Origin: Melampsora larici-populina 98AG31
Lineage: Eukaryota > Basidiomycota > Pucciniomycetes > Pucciniales > Melampsoraceae
Direction: 5' to 3'
Length of the DNA stretch: 64,000 nucleotides
Assembly: GCF_000204055.1 (NCBI RefSeq)
Contig: NW_006768766.1
Location: 1,653,481-1,717,480 of the forward strand
Part shown: positions 12,427 through 23,361 of the stretch, piece by piece
Position numbering within the stretch: the stretch's first letter is position 1
How the letters are laid out: each line of letters starts with the position of its first letter
Translations under genes and position numbers: made by a program
Notes under the pieces: generated by a model
What the model was told of the DNA's origin: nothing
What the model saw: only the letters and a program-made list of their open reading frames with translations
Databases searched by the model: none

Positions 12427-13790
12427 GGATGGTTTTGCGAGGTTTGTTATGTATCGTAAGTTATTGTTTGAATACTTGTCTTCAATATTGAGTTTTGAGA
12501 TGTTATAGCAATTCTATCTCATCCAAACTGACTACATCCATGATTTGCTTTTCATAGTAGGTCTCCTTAGTGGTTAAATGTAGTTGCGTTTAAATTAAAT
12601 CGGATTGAGTAGATGGTGTGTCATGTGTAATTATTAAGATCCCTGTAGAGACTTGCTATAAAGAGTGAAGGGTTTAAGATGAAGTAGTGGCTAACTCCTC
12701 TGAAGCGTTTTATGATATCGAAAAAAAAATTAACAGATCTGTTGTTTCTTCTTTTTTTGTTTGGTTTGAGGATTTCTGTGTTTTGTATTCATTGCCCGTT
12801 ATGATGAGGGAATGAAAAGTTGATTGATCAAATGTAAAGTGAACTGAGGAGTAAAAATGAATAAGATTCTTTGATTTTGAAAAATTGATTCGAGTAGTCA
12901 CTTTGGATTTGGTTACTATGATCTTGACTATTAAGTCAATACCAATCAAAAGTTGATATTTGTATCCCAGAGAGGGACTTCTTGGCTGAAGATATGACCA
13001 ACTTCAATACTGCTGCCCTGTTTTTGGCTGTTCAATGAATGACTTGTTGCACACTCATTCTCCCCTTGGAGTTGCTACTCCCTCACCAGACACCCAACCT
13101 TTCAAGGAAAAAGTATCTGACTGTGGGGTCTAGCAGACTTTTGCTTTTTTCTGTATGCCACAACCCGCAGGCAGTTCCAAAGCCAAACAAAATGGAAAAT
13201 CATTGCATGTGCGGCCTTCAATGTGCCATCAAACAGGCAATGTTACTGTCAGTAAGAAATGATACAATGCTTCATTTTTAATTTATTCACCCTATTTACT
13301 ATTTCTTCCTTCACTTTTTTTCAAGAAGGTTGTTACCGTAGCGAACAAAACCAGACAAAAGTCTTGTTTATAGGGTTTATTTGTTCTGTATTCTCCAGAT
13401 TAGCAGAGACAAAAACCAATTGAGAGACAAAACCCAGGTTTTGCACCGTGATGAGATTTTCAAAAAGATCAATCTTTGTTGAAACGGCTGTATATGAATG
13501 AGATTTAAGATGAAAATGACAAAGAGTGTATTATATGGTATTTAAACATTTGAAAGTCGAATAGAAACAAAATCTGTACATTTGTAGGTGTTTGTTGTGG
13601 GCTTCAGGTGATTATAGATCAGAGGTGCTTCTATAATAAAACTAAGATTGCAATGTGAGGATACAACGAGTGGTAGGTGCACCTATCTAGAGCTAGAGAC
13701 AAAACTCGCTATAAGTTCCAGTATAGGGTTATAACAATATCAAAAAAAGGATCTTGGCTGTTTGAGGTACACATCTAGGTAGCCAGATAC
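12427..13790. other. Convergent intergenic region
   Basis: AT-rich 3' flanks of the plus-strand two-domain gene and the minus-strand TVP38-type gene. An 80-codon frame at 13039-13281 shows no motif, and I treat it as chance. Nothing else seen. Confidence 0.4.
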
Positions 13791-15399
13791 TCATTGATCC
13801 TTTTGATTCCATTCCATCTTTTCACTGTCACTTCCCTGAAGCTTCAGCGTACTGCCAAACTCAACACCATTTGACACAAGTCTTGGGTAGATTACTGTAG
13901 AAGGGGGAGGATTGGGGCAGGGTCATCCATTAGTATCCAAATTGATCAAAATGATAAATAGAAGGAATTATTTGGTTCACTTACCAACAGATGGGTCAAC
14001 TCTACCAGATTGATCATCAGCCAAAGTGCCATCAGACATTTGAGATTTCATTCTATCTTCCAAAACCACTACTTTCATTTTTTTCATTTTCCAATAAATA
14101 TAAGCAGCAGCTCCAATAGTGACTAAACCAGATGAAATAAAAATAAAAGCTTCTACTAATTTTCCTGAGTCAGGTTTTTTCACTGTTTGAACTTGAAAAA
14201 GTGTACCTAAATAAACTTGTGAAAATTGTTTTGGTGATGAAAGGATTGTGGCAGCTGAAAAGATCCAAACATTCATACCACTTGTGGCAAAGACTGGAGT
14301 TAAAAGATGACTTGGAATTGCTGAAAGTCTAGCTATGAGTGCAATCTATGAATCAAACAAATCAAAATCAACATGATGTCTTCAAAATATTCGAGAGATC
14401 GTTTTCCCCTTGTAAAAAACAAAACTGACCCAAAATCCACCGTCCCTGATGACTAAACTCAAAGTATCAAACCTCAAATTCTTTTCTTTGTATTTTACAG
14501 CACGCTCCCTGCAAGCATATCTGAAAACGAAAAAATTCGCTAATTCTCCCAAATATGTTCCAACTGAAACTATGGCAAAACCCCACCAAAGTCCCCAAAC
14601 CAAACCACATATTAAAACGACGATCTAGTTAACAAAGAAAAACTTTATCAGGAACTTGCTTTTCTAACAAAGGAGACTTCGATACATTGGAAAATGTTGA
14701 TAGTTACTTACTTCGTGTCCAAATAAAGGTGGAAAAGAAATTATAATCAAAATTATGATAGGTACAATCCAGCCTATTTTAAAATTTCCTATTTTCAATT
14801 CCCGTAAATCTTGTGAAAAAGGTGTCAAAGCTATGATAATTTGACGTTGATAAACTGTCAAAGAAAAGAATTAGAAGCAAGGACAATTGAAATAAGTGAT
14901 CTTGAAAGTTTTTTTTTGTAGAGGAAAACAAAGATCAAAGGAATAAGGCAAAAAAATGTAAGGTAAAATCGATTTACCAATCATAAGGGTAATCATTGCA
15001 ATGATTGAAATCGTAATCAAATACGACTTTATTCGACTAGTACTGAAGAATCTGTGTTTTTATGATTTAAAAAAACAACAAGAAGATTCCAACATCAGTA
15101 TTTGTTTTAAACCCTCTCGCAAAGGTACAACATCAATTTCCAAAGCAATCCCTTTTGCACCAAAGAAGCGCTCAAGATCAATCACTAAACTTATTTCGGA
15201 ATCTTTGAAGTTTACTAAGAGATTCTGTTTCTTCAAGGTCAGTTGGTTCTTTAGATGCAAGATCTTCATTGCTCGATCTCGCAGATTTGAGACTAGTCAA
15301 CTGGGGTATCGTTTGGTTTTGAGGAGGATAAGAAGGCGCCGAAAAGTTCACTTCATCATAACTAGGACGATGAATCGAATTAGAAGGTACATTGAACAT
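13791..15399 (-). CDS. TVP38: TVP38/TMEM64-family membrane protein
   Basis: Six exons (15399-15191, 15051-14978, 14854-14712, 14624-14430, 14345-13985, 13894-13791) sum to a closed frame of 361 residues. The family are multi-span Golgi/ER membrane proteins of the DedA/VTT group; yeast Tvp38 lies in late-Golgi Tvp-containing vesicles. Seen here: a cytosolic Ser/Pro-rich N-terminus, a first membrane segment (SYLITISIIAMITLMI), a second (VPIIILIIISFPPLFGHE), and the family core CGLVWGLWWGF, GTYLGELANFFVFRY, then IALIARLSAIPSHLLTPVFA. A last segment (FIFISSGLVTIGAAAYIYW) precedes a basic tail. The Arg and the small-residue reentrant loops typical of the family are present. The start is the first ATG of the frame; an upstream non-coding exon is possible. 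Confidence 0.88.
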
Positions 15400-16639
15400 G
15401 ATCTTTCCCACAGGTAAAAGGTGGAATCTTTAAAAGTTGCTAGCTTAGAATGGTGTATAGAGAAGATCCACTGAGGGATTTGACTGAAAGAGATTGAGAC
15501 ATCGTTGCAAATAATTGCGTAAAGTTGAGGATATCGTACTGATATATATATCGCTGAGAAGCAGTGCAACCCACATCCATTCGACTGGGTTATGTTGACC
15601 TTTTGAAAATGACCGAATAGGCTTTGGGAAAGGAAGTTCAATGAAATGGAACAAATTGGGCGCCGAAAAACGGCATCCAACACGATTACGTCACAAGAAC
15701 ATTCGAATCCAATCCATCACCAAATGGAGAAAAACTAGAGTTGACTTGATCTTCCGGGCACCAAGCGAGTCGGAGACGTACCAAGTGTTATGTGCGTTTT
15801 GAGCATGGGACGCTTTTTCCCTCATCAACATGAGAAAATGTACGATGAAAAAGCTGACAAAGCTCGTGTGTTGCCCGAGCACTGGAATGGTCTTAGAGGA
15901 TTCGTCCAAGGTGTTTGAGCAGATCTTTGACTAGCTGAATTCAATTCCTATGCTTTTTCACATCTTTGACTCATCCATTCATCTGAGTCTGATGATCAAC
16001 GTGAGGATTGTGGACAAGATAGACAACAGATTGTTTAAGCCATCATTCTTTCCAGAAGTTTGGAACCACAAATCCCATAGATACAAATTTTGCCCCTCCT
16101 GCTTCGTTCTAAGTCATTCATATCCTGGGTAAATGAAGGGAAACCGCATCGTGCTAATCAAAGACAAACATAATGTTTACTATTTCCGCTCTGCAACTAT
16201 CACTTTATCATTTGAACCAGCACGTCTTTCTTAATCTTCACTTATGAGAACATTGAAAATCAAAAGAAACGTCTCAACAGAGCTTAACAATGCAGTAGCA
16301 ACAATACAGATAAAGTTGAACTGAATCAATTCTGAATACCATCTGATCTAGAACACATTGCACAAGGCCTTGTGCCATTTTGAAGTGCTTTCTTACTATC
16401 TTGAGGAGTGATTTATATGAACAAAGGTTGAGGTATTTTTCCTCATGCTAGTCACGAGCTCAAGTTTCAATAAAAGAATATTTTATAAGCAAAGAATAGT
16501 AGTCAAGGTTCATAAGACGTTCAAGCAAAATAATTGTACAAGTGTCCCATACATCCCAGAAGCTCAAGAAAAAACATACACATGATATATTACAATGCTT
16601 TTCCTAAAAAACATAAGAGGAAAAACCACACAGAAGTGT
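15400..16639. other. Spacer upstream of TVP38 and downstream of NUP42
   Basis: Both flanking genes are on the minus strand, so this holds the TVP38 promoter and the NUP42 3' flank. Open frames (15348-15683, 15445-15654, 15691-15909, 15950-16132) are short and lack motifs. No gene seen. Confidence 0.4.
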
Positions 16640-18747
16640 TTATCTCAAAGTGATGGGAGGTGGGACAGATGGGATACAGTCCCAAGTGAAAGATTGTGCC
16701 TTGAATGCAGCCAGGAATTCAGGGCTCAAATCAGATTCCTTTGGCGCTTGTTCCCACCAGGGATCTTTTGATTTCAATAAGTTCAGATCCGCCGTGGAAG
16801 GTTGAGTTACTCCACTTCCGAATGCTGAAACTGATGTTGGATTGCTAGCAGAACGAAAGCCCGAAGCTTCAGCATTCGCAGTTCCAAATGCTGAAGACTG
16901 TCCAAACGTTGAAGACTGTCCAAATGCTGAGACTGCTGGTTTTGCGGCAAAAGCTGACGGTTGTGCAGGTGGCGTAGCAGATGCAAAGCTAGCCCCAGCC
17001 GGTGCATTGTTCGCAAAGGCTGCAAACCCACTTGTTGGCTGCGGTAGAGCGCTGTTGGACGTTGCCGTAGATGAGTTGGCAGGAGGATTGGCCTGGGCCT
17101 GAGTACTGCCACCAAAGGCGGATTGCCCAAACGCCGAAGTCTGCCCGAAGGCCGACTGTCCAAAGGCAGATGAGGATGTTGGAGCGGATGGGTTCGTGGC
17201 ACCAAATGCAGCCGGTTTTCCAAAAGCTGATTGACCAAACGCAGAAGGCTGTCCAAAGGCCGCTGTTTGCCCAAAGGCCGAAGCAGGCTGTGATTGACCA
17301 AAGGCAGAGACTGCTGCGTTATTCGTGGTCGCCGGAGTTGATGTGGATCCAAACGCCGACGGGGCTTGAACAGCGGATGCAGATACTGGCTGAGTGGCAC
17401 CACCACCAAATGCAGTGGCACCGAAGTTAGAGCTCCCAAAGGTAGATGTGGCATTTTGTTGACCGAAGGCCGATGGCTGAGTGCCAAAGGCGGATGTGGC
17501 AGGTTGACTACCAAACGCTGTGGTTGTAGGTTGAGTGCCAAAGGCGGATGTAGAAGGTTGAGTACCAAACGCTGATGTGGTAGGCTGAGTACCAAACGCT
17601 GACGTGGCCGGTTGACTACCAAACGCTGATGTAGTAGGTTGTGCGCCAAACGCTGATGTGGCGGGTTGAGTGCCAAACGCTGACGTGGCTGGCTTAGCAC
17701 CGAATGCGGAAACCGCTGTAGATGCTCCAAATGCTGATGGTTGCCCAAAAGCACTGGATGCAGATGGTGCAGGAGGTGTCGCTCCAAATGCGGATGTGCC
17801 GAACGCAGTTGCAGGTTGGCCAAAAGCTGTGACAGCTGGCCGAGTGCTCGAAGATTGACCAAAACCAAAGCTAGTCGCAGCGGTAGATGATGAGGCGCCT
17901 CCAAAGGCTCCAAAACCTGTAGGCTGTTGAGTACCGAAGGCTGATTTTCCAAAAGCAGTGGTTTGAGTACCAAAGGCTGGAGCAGGGCCTTGAGAAAAGG
18001 TGGAAGTAGGATGATTGAGAGGAATGCGAGTCTGATAAAAGTGTTTGTACGCTGTATAGGTATTCTTGGTGATGGACGAGATCACAGAATCCATCTGTTG
18101 GAATTGCTGAGCCTCTTGAGCGATCTTTTGATTTGGAAACAATCCCGCCGGTTCCGTGAGTCACAGTAAGTAAAATCTATTCCTGTGAAATTTCCGGGGC
18201 TTACGTATTGTGGCATAGTGTTGCTAGACCGAGCCTGGTAGGCATTGAATCGTAATTCCTCGGGAGATACGTCCGTTCCATCGATGATGTTGGGACCATA
18301 TTTGTTGGCAGCGTACACAGAGAGGTAGTACATAGGTTTCTCGGTAACAAGATCATCTGTGATGCTCTTGGATCCACTGTTTGACCACAAATCAATTTAA
18401 AAGCAAAAATCAAGATACATATAAGCTAGAAATGATCGATGCAATAGGAACAGAGAGACTAACGGTCCAAAAGTATCAGGACTGGGTATGTTTGGGTTAT
18501 CCTTGCTATTTTGTGGATCCCCATTCGCGATGTGGTCATTACGGCATCCATTACCAAACTGCAGGGGAGAGAAAGCAAAGCGGATGAGGTTCGGTTGATA
18601 AGTCGATTTTTTAGAGTAAATGAGCATACTCGACACATCCCGCGTGCGAAGTACTGACAGCTATTGGTTAGGATGGAGAATATGGAAAGTCAATAAAACA
18701 AGTAGAACGTCGATAACAATTTGAACAATCCTCACTTACGCTACCAT
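16640..18747 (-). CDS. NUP42: NUP42-type FG nucleoporin with CCCH zinc finger
   Basis: Five exons (18747-18740, 18660-18630, 18558-18464, 18376-18205, 18124-16640) close to 596 residues. Nup42 (NLP1/hCG1 in animals) lies on the cytoplasmic face of the nuclear pore, binds Gle1 and helps mRNA export. The N-terminus has a single CCCH finger, C-x7-C-x5-C-x3-H (MVACQYFARGMC, RFGNGCRNDH), split by an intron just after the second Cys codon and its Arg. A spacer predicted to be helical follows, then about 300 residues of FG repeats (SAFG, TAFG, AFGQ units). The C-terminus (PWWEQAP, then FTWDCIPSVPPPITLR) fits the F-x-IP-x-PPP Gle1-binding motif of the family. The two smallest exons are 8 and 31 nt. 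A long second open frame through the FG part is only a shadow of the repeats. Confidence 0.92.
16900..17980 (-). repeat. FG-repeat coding array of NUP42
   Basis: Dense array of AFG units, most regular at 17455-17700, where a unit of about 10 residues (SAFGTQPATSAFGAQP type) repeats in tandem at the DNA level with a period near 30 bp. The rest is more diverged. Confidence 0.8.
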
Positions 18748-19870
18748 CTTGATGAACTGAAAACTGCAATGCCGAGACTGTTGGGGATTATTTTGGTGAA
18801 TAGGCTGAGCCGAAGTAGCGATTCTCAAGAAATCTACAAATCCAATCAACCCTCACATAACCCATACTCTCAGAGCCACACTTATGGCTATGGATATTGA
18901 CAGTGTGTATGTGTTCAACCGACTGTTCAACGTCCCAGTCCTCACTAAACCCATACAATGATGAATATCTGCAAGAAAGTCGCGGCAGCCATATGCGAGC
19001 TTCATACTTCTCATCACATTCCTGGATTGGCCCAACAACCGTCCACGTTTACCTTGGCTGATGGATAGGCTAGAATCTAGGAGCCCCAAAAATTTTGAGC
19101 TTGCAGAGTAATAGTATGAACAACGCTTCAAAATTCATCAGATAGCGCTGATGTGTGCTTGTGGCTCATATCATGCTTTGGGATTTTTCTGGCACAACAT
19201 TTCCCGCGTTGAACCTTCTTTGGTAAGAAAAAATCAAAATCTGGAGAAAGAAACACTGAGCTTTTGGGGGCATGCTCTGATCCTCTTAAGTACTACCAGG
19301 CATATTTGGCACTTTTCCATAGGAAAAAGCTCTCCAAACAGCCCGCACAAGTTCAACTACAGTAGGCCACAGATAAAAAGTTTTTATGTTTTCAGATTTT
19401 GTACTTCACTTTTCGCAAGTAGCACTCCATGATCAAGATGTAGCAACCATTATAGATGCTCTGAAATTGAATTTTGGACTCTGAGTGTGACAATTGGCAT
19501 TCTAAAAGATGTATATTGACCGGGACAATTAGGTGTCTCTAGAAGTGTGTTTCCACTGAGGAAACCATGTTGACGGGTCTTCCAAATTAATTTTGATGCT
19601 GTTCCAACTTGGGTGTGAAAATTGAGCCTGCCTTCCACATTGGCATCTGTAGGTTTACCGTTAGATTTATGCGAACTAGGATGGCGGTTGTCCAATTTCT
19701 GGGACGATTGGAGCCCTCTTTATGACATGAACGCTGTAAAGTTGTGTTTGCGTCATCTCCGATGGCCCACCTCGGAGTACCCTGTGTCGATCCCGTTAGC
19801 CATCGCATCTTAGAGCCGATTTGATGCTCAAAGTTGAAGGTTAGGACGGGTCCACAGCTTTATCCCAAGT
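18748..19870. other. Spacer upstream of NUP42
   Basis: Promoter side of NUP42, then 3' flank of the small membrane-protein gene. Open frames at 18853-19131, 19151-19432 and 19450-19808 show no motifs or splice structure I can support. Confidence 0.35.
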
Positions 19871-20350
19871 TCAGACAGACGACTGAGAGGCGATCGCAAG
19901 CCTTCGATCAACTTCCACTAGCTTGTTGAGTGCAATTGCACGCTCCGCATCTAACTTTCGTTGCATAGCTTTCAAGCTTCCAAAAGCGCGCAATTTTAGA
20001 ATAATCACAAAGCGTCAAATCGACGCACTACGGCAAATCATAAATACGGGGATAAATGGTCTCTCACTTGTCTAAGCGTTTTTGAAGCTCAGCGGTTGGA
20101 CGATCTCCGTAATTTTCTTCCAGATGGACTGATGGTGGGGGAACCACGATTGGCGGTGATGACGATTCCGGCTGCAAGTATTGTCCAAGAAGGAATCCAA
20201 CTTTAAGCCAAAGCACAGGACGATCATGTCAGTGAAATCAAGACCTGTGTCCGAATCGAACCATTATGACTACTGAATTTGCTTGAAGCGGTTGTACTTG
20301 CCTGAGACGATTCCGATCGAGGTCATCATAGTTGCTCTCACAGTAGACAT
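19871..20350 (-). CDS. Small single-span membrane protein, 95 aa, unrecognised
   Basis: Three exons (20350-20302, 20200-20068, 19976-19871) close to 95 residues. The first intron has a GC donor (CAG|gcaagt) and a normal acceptor (cttaaag); with a GT donor a few bases earlier the frame gives a poor product, so GC-AG is preferred. Residues about 8-25 (MMTSIGIVSGVGFLLGQYL) look like one membrane helix. Then comes a Pro-rich link (PPIVVPPPSVHLEE) and a charged helix that could form a coiled coil (AELQKRLDNLKAMQRKLDAE, then RAIALNKLVEVDRRLAI). The size and layout recall small inner-mitochondrial membrane proteins, but this is only inference. The upstream in-frame sequence could extend the N-terminus to 20551. 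Confidence 0.6.
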
Positions 20351-21124
20351 CTTGCTCACTTCGACGCTCGAAACCAGGGGCGCCAACGGGAGGAGACGAA
20401 GGTGACTTTCATGAAACTTTCGATGAGACGAGCTGGCCACCGGCCCCGGGCGACCCTGTGGGCCTCGAGTACTGGGCGCAAAGGCTACCGCCGGGCCGAA
20501 TGCCAGCATTTTGGGACAATCACCCAGATCTCCTCTGTTCTCCTCTTTCATGGTCCTGTTGGTCTCCCATTTTAATTCTCTTTGTGATGAAATGACACCT
20601 CAAGCCAGAGCTTTTAGCCTTGTTAGGGCAAAATCGGCTGCATTTGTTTTGAAGTTGATTGCTATCTTAAGGTTAGGTGTAGTCCCAACCTGGCCGCACA
20701 ACACGGTGTCAAATAAAGCCAGATGGAATAATATGAAGAAATAGTTCATCTAGATATCACATTGGTTAAATTATAAACAGGAAATTCATACGTCTACATA
20801 GGTAAGTCCATGACAAAAAACTGAGATCAGTAATCACATCTTTCTATGATAACAAATTCCACTCGTCTGGAATTGATCATGAGCTACTCTGTCTTTCATT
20901 AAATGTGTGGAAACCTGATATATATTGTACGAAGTTACTAGGAAGTTGATGTTCACGCAAGATAAATGTGTGTCATCTCTTTTAGGTGTCTGTGAAGACC
21001 ACTTATGGGATAAACATGTACGAAGAAAAAAAAACAATAAACAGAAAAGTGGATCAAGCTATACGGTGAATAATGTCTAGTGAATTGAAGGATATAGGAC
21101 GTTGAGTCAAATTACTTTTGTTAC
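20351..21124. other. Spacer between the small membrane-protein gene and the chitinase
   Basis: GC-richer at 20350-20520, directly upstream of the small gene, then AT-rich 3' flank of the chitinase. An in-frame extension on the minus strand runs to 20551. No separate gene seen. Confidence 0.35.
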
Positions 21125-23361
21125 TTAGTAGCTTCCTTGTACAGCCTGATCACCATTGTCTGATTTGAACTTAAAGTGAGAATCATGAGCTTGATGTTCC
21201 GGGCCAAATCGATGGTTTTGACGATGAGTTGGGCGAGCAGGAGGCTTGTAGTCTTTCAAGTTATCCCACTTACTGTCAGGGTATCTACATATTTTGGGGG
21301 CAGGTAAAAAAGATGAGCCGAGATCCATATATCGGTTCGATGAAGATATTCCTCTACACTTACCTCAAATGGTTTTCAGTGCTATCAAGTTCCCCAAGTT
21401 GGGATGCTGCTAACGGGATCAAGGCGTGGCCGGTGGTATTCTTATCCGCTGAACTTTCCCACCACATCACACCACCCATCCTTCTGGATTTGATATATTT
21501 GACTTTCATCTCGACGGTTTTGGGTGAATCAAAGGTAATCAACTCTTGTTTGTCCGAATCATACGAATATGCTCCTATCGCCTCCGTGTCCTGTACAACT
21601 TTGGCACCTGGGGGTGGTAGTGCCTTGTAGTCGTAAACACCTTGCTCCCAAGTTCCTTGACCGACCCCGCTGTAAGACTCGCCGATACCTTTTGTATTCA
21701 AAAACGAACGGCCGTAAAGGGGCATGCCCATCACCAATTTCTTCGCTGGAACTGAATGGGCAAGGTAGTAGTCTATGGCGGCAATGGTAGAGAAGTTGCC
21801 TTGATTTACAGGCTCTGAGCTCGGACGCTTGAGGTTAGCCTGGTGTCCAGAGACCGTATCCCAAGAACCAGCATAGTCATAACTGTAAAAATTTATGACA
21901 GATATCATCAGAGCACACTTCGAAAAGTTAAAGTATGAAGAAACCTTACGCCATTAGGTTAATAAACGATAAGTATCTATGCATTTTTTTGAGGTGCAAC
22001 TGTTTGTAATGTGATGGACCACAAGGCTATTGAAAGAGATGTGATAGCGAGAAGGCAAGAATCAGACATGTACATCAGATGATCCGATTCCGAGGGAACA
22101 GAATTATCAATGTCCAGACTTACTGCTGCGATAGTCAAAAGGTAGGGATGTATTTCATCCTTCTTTTCTTTCAACTCCCTCAAGCCATGATGAATAGTCT
22201 TGAGTAATTCTACCATCTGATCTGCCTCTTCGTCACTTGTAGGGTACTCCCAGTCGATGTCTATTTTATTCAGCAGATAGGTGTTTGTCGGTCAGTCTCC
22301 ATTTATGATCTCGGGGCGTGGTATAGAGATAGAGTGAAGACACACCTAAACCATCGAGACCGTAATTTTCTAGGATATCGATGGCTGATTTGGCAAACGT
22401 TTGTCGTTTTTCGTGAGTCGAGGTCGCGGGGGCAAAGTTTGAGCTGTAAGTCCATCCTCCTATCGAGAGCAAAAGCTTCAAATGACGGTGTTGCTGTTTC
22501 AGCTTTCGGAATTGGCTATCATGGTTCGAATGAAATCAAAAAACAAGGTTGTTGCGAATGGACATTGATCGGTGACGTTTTCATCAGCGATACACCTCGA
22601 AGCACTGTAGGTAGGTCGTCTAATCTCAAAAGTCCGCTTACTTGAAACATCCATACAAGTTATTCCCCTGGTCATTCCAGCTGTCACCTCGATCAGCCCA
22701 ATGTATCTAAGAGAATCGATTCAGGCGGTAATCAGCATACGGTCAATGATGAGATTCGATGATAGATACAAGAGCATGAAACCGAACAAACCTGCTCGTC
22801 TGCCCAACCATCGGATAGGTAGATCTCCCCAGTTTCAGGTCTGACATTGGCAAAAGCGTAAAAAACGTGTGTGATGGATTCAAAGGGCAAATCCCACGGG
22901 AAGTGGTTCCGACCATAGATGGCCCAATTGACAAAATAAGTGGCAGAGATGGCACCATTAGCAGGCATATAAACTTCATCGATAGAGTCGTCGCTCATCG
23001 CTCTGGTCTTCTCGGCATCCCTTCGAATCAATTTCCGACCACCAGAGATTGGTCGAAGTAATCTTGATAAACTCATAGAAGGTTTTGACCAAGTGACGTC
23101 ATTGCCACCGACATGAAGAGTACCGAGAGAGCCGGTTGTCGACTGAGAGGCTAACGCCCGAAGAGTTTGATTGAGAATTTGACGATTTAGATATAAGGAG
23201 CTCAGTAGCAAGACAGCCGAAAGAGCTAAGAATCCTTTGACAACAGCACGTAAGTGCCCACTCCGAGCCTTACGGACGCTTGACCTTCCTATGAAGAACG
23301 GTGATGCTGGGATGCCGTCCAGTTGCATTTTGTTGTCTGTGACAACCGGTTCCGAATGCAT
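21125..23361 (-). CDS. GH18 chitinase with N-terminal membrane anchor
   Basis: Seven exons (23361-22792, 22706-22642, 22515-22346, 22260-22124, 22026-21950, 21882-21364, 21284-21125) close to 565 residues. The enzyme cleaves beta-1,4 bonds of chitin by the GH18 substrate-assisted mechanism. Seen: a membrane segment near residues 45-65 ([16 protein letters not shown]) preceded by basic residues, so a type II anchor or uncleaved signal; a linker; the TIM barrel starting at [28 protein letters not shown] (SxGG motif); the catalytic DGLDIDWEYP (DxxDxDxE with the acid Glu), spliced from two exons; [19 protein letters not shown]; and [11 protein letters not shown]. All active-site motifs are intact. 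No chitin-binding module is seen. The short C-terminal tail is His-rich. Likely role: cell-wall remodelling at the plasma membrane or wall. Confidence 0.93.

Noticed and set aside
16807..17973. 388-codon second minus-strand frame over the NUP42 FG region
   Set aside because: It exists because the repeat unit has no stop in that frame. Its product is Leu/His/Arg-rich without domains, while the other frame has the FG repeats and Gle1-binding end.
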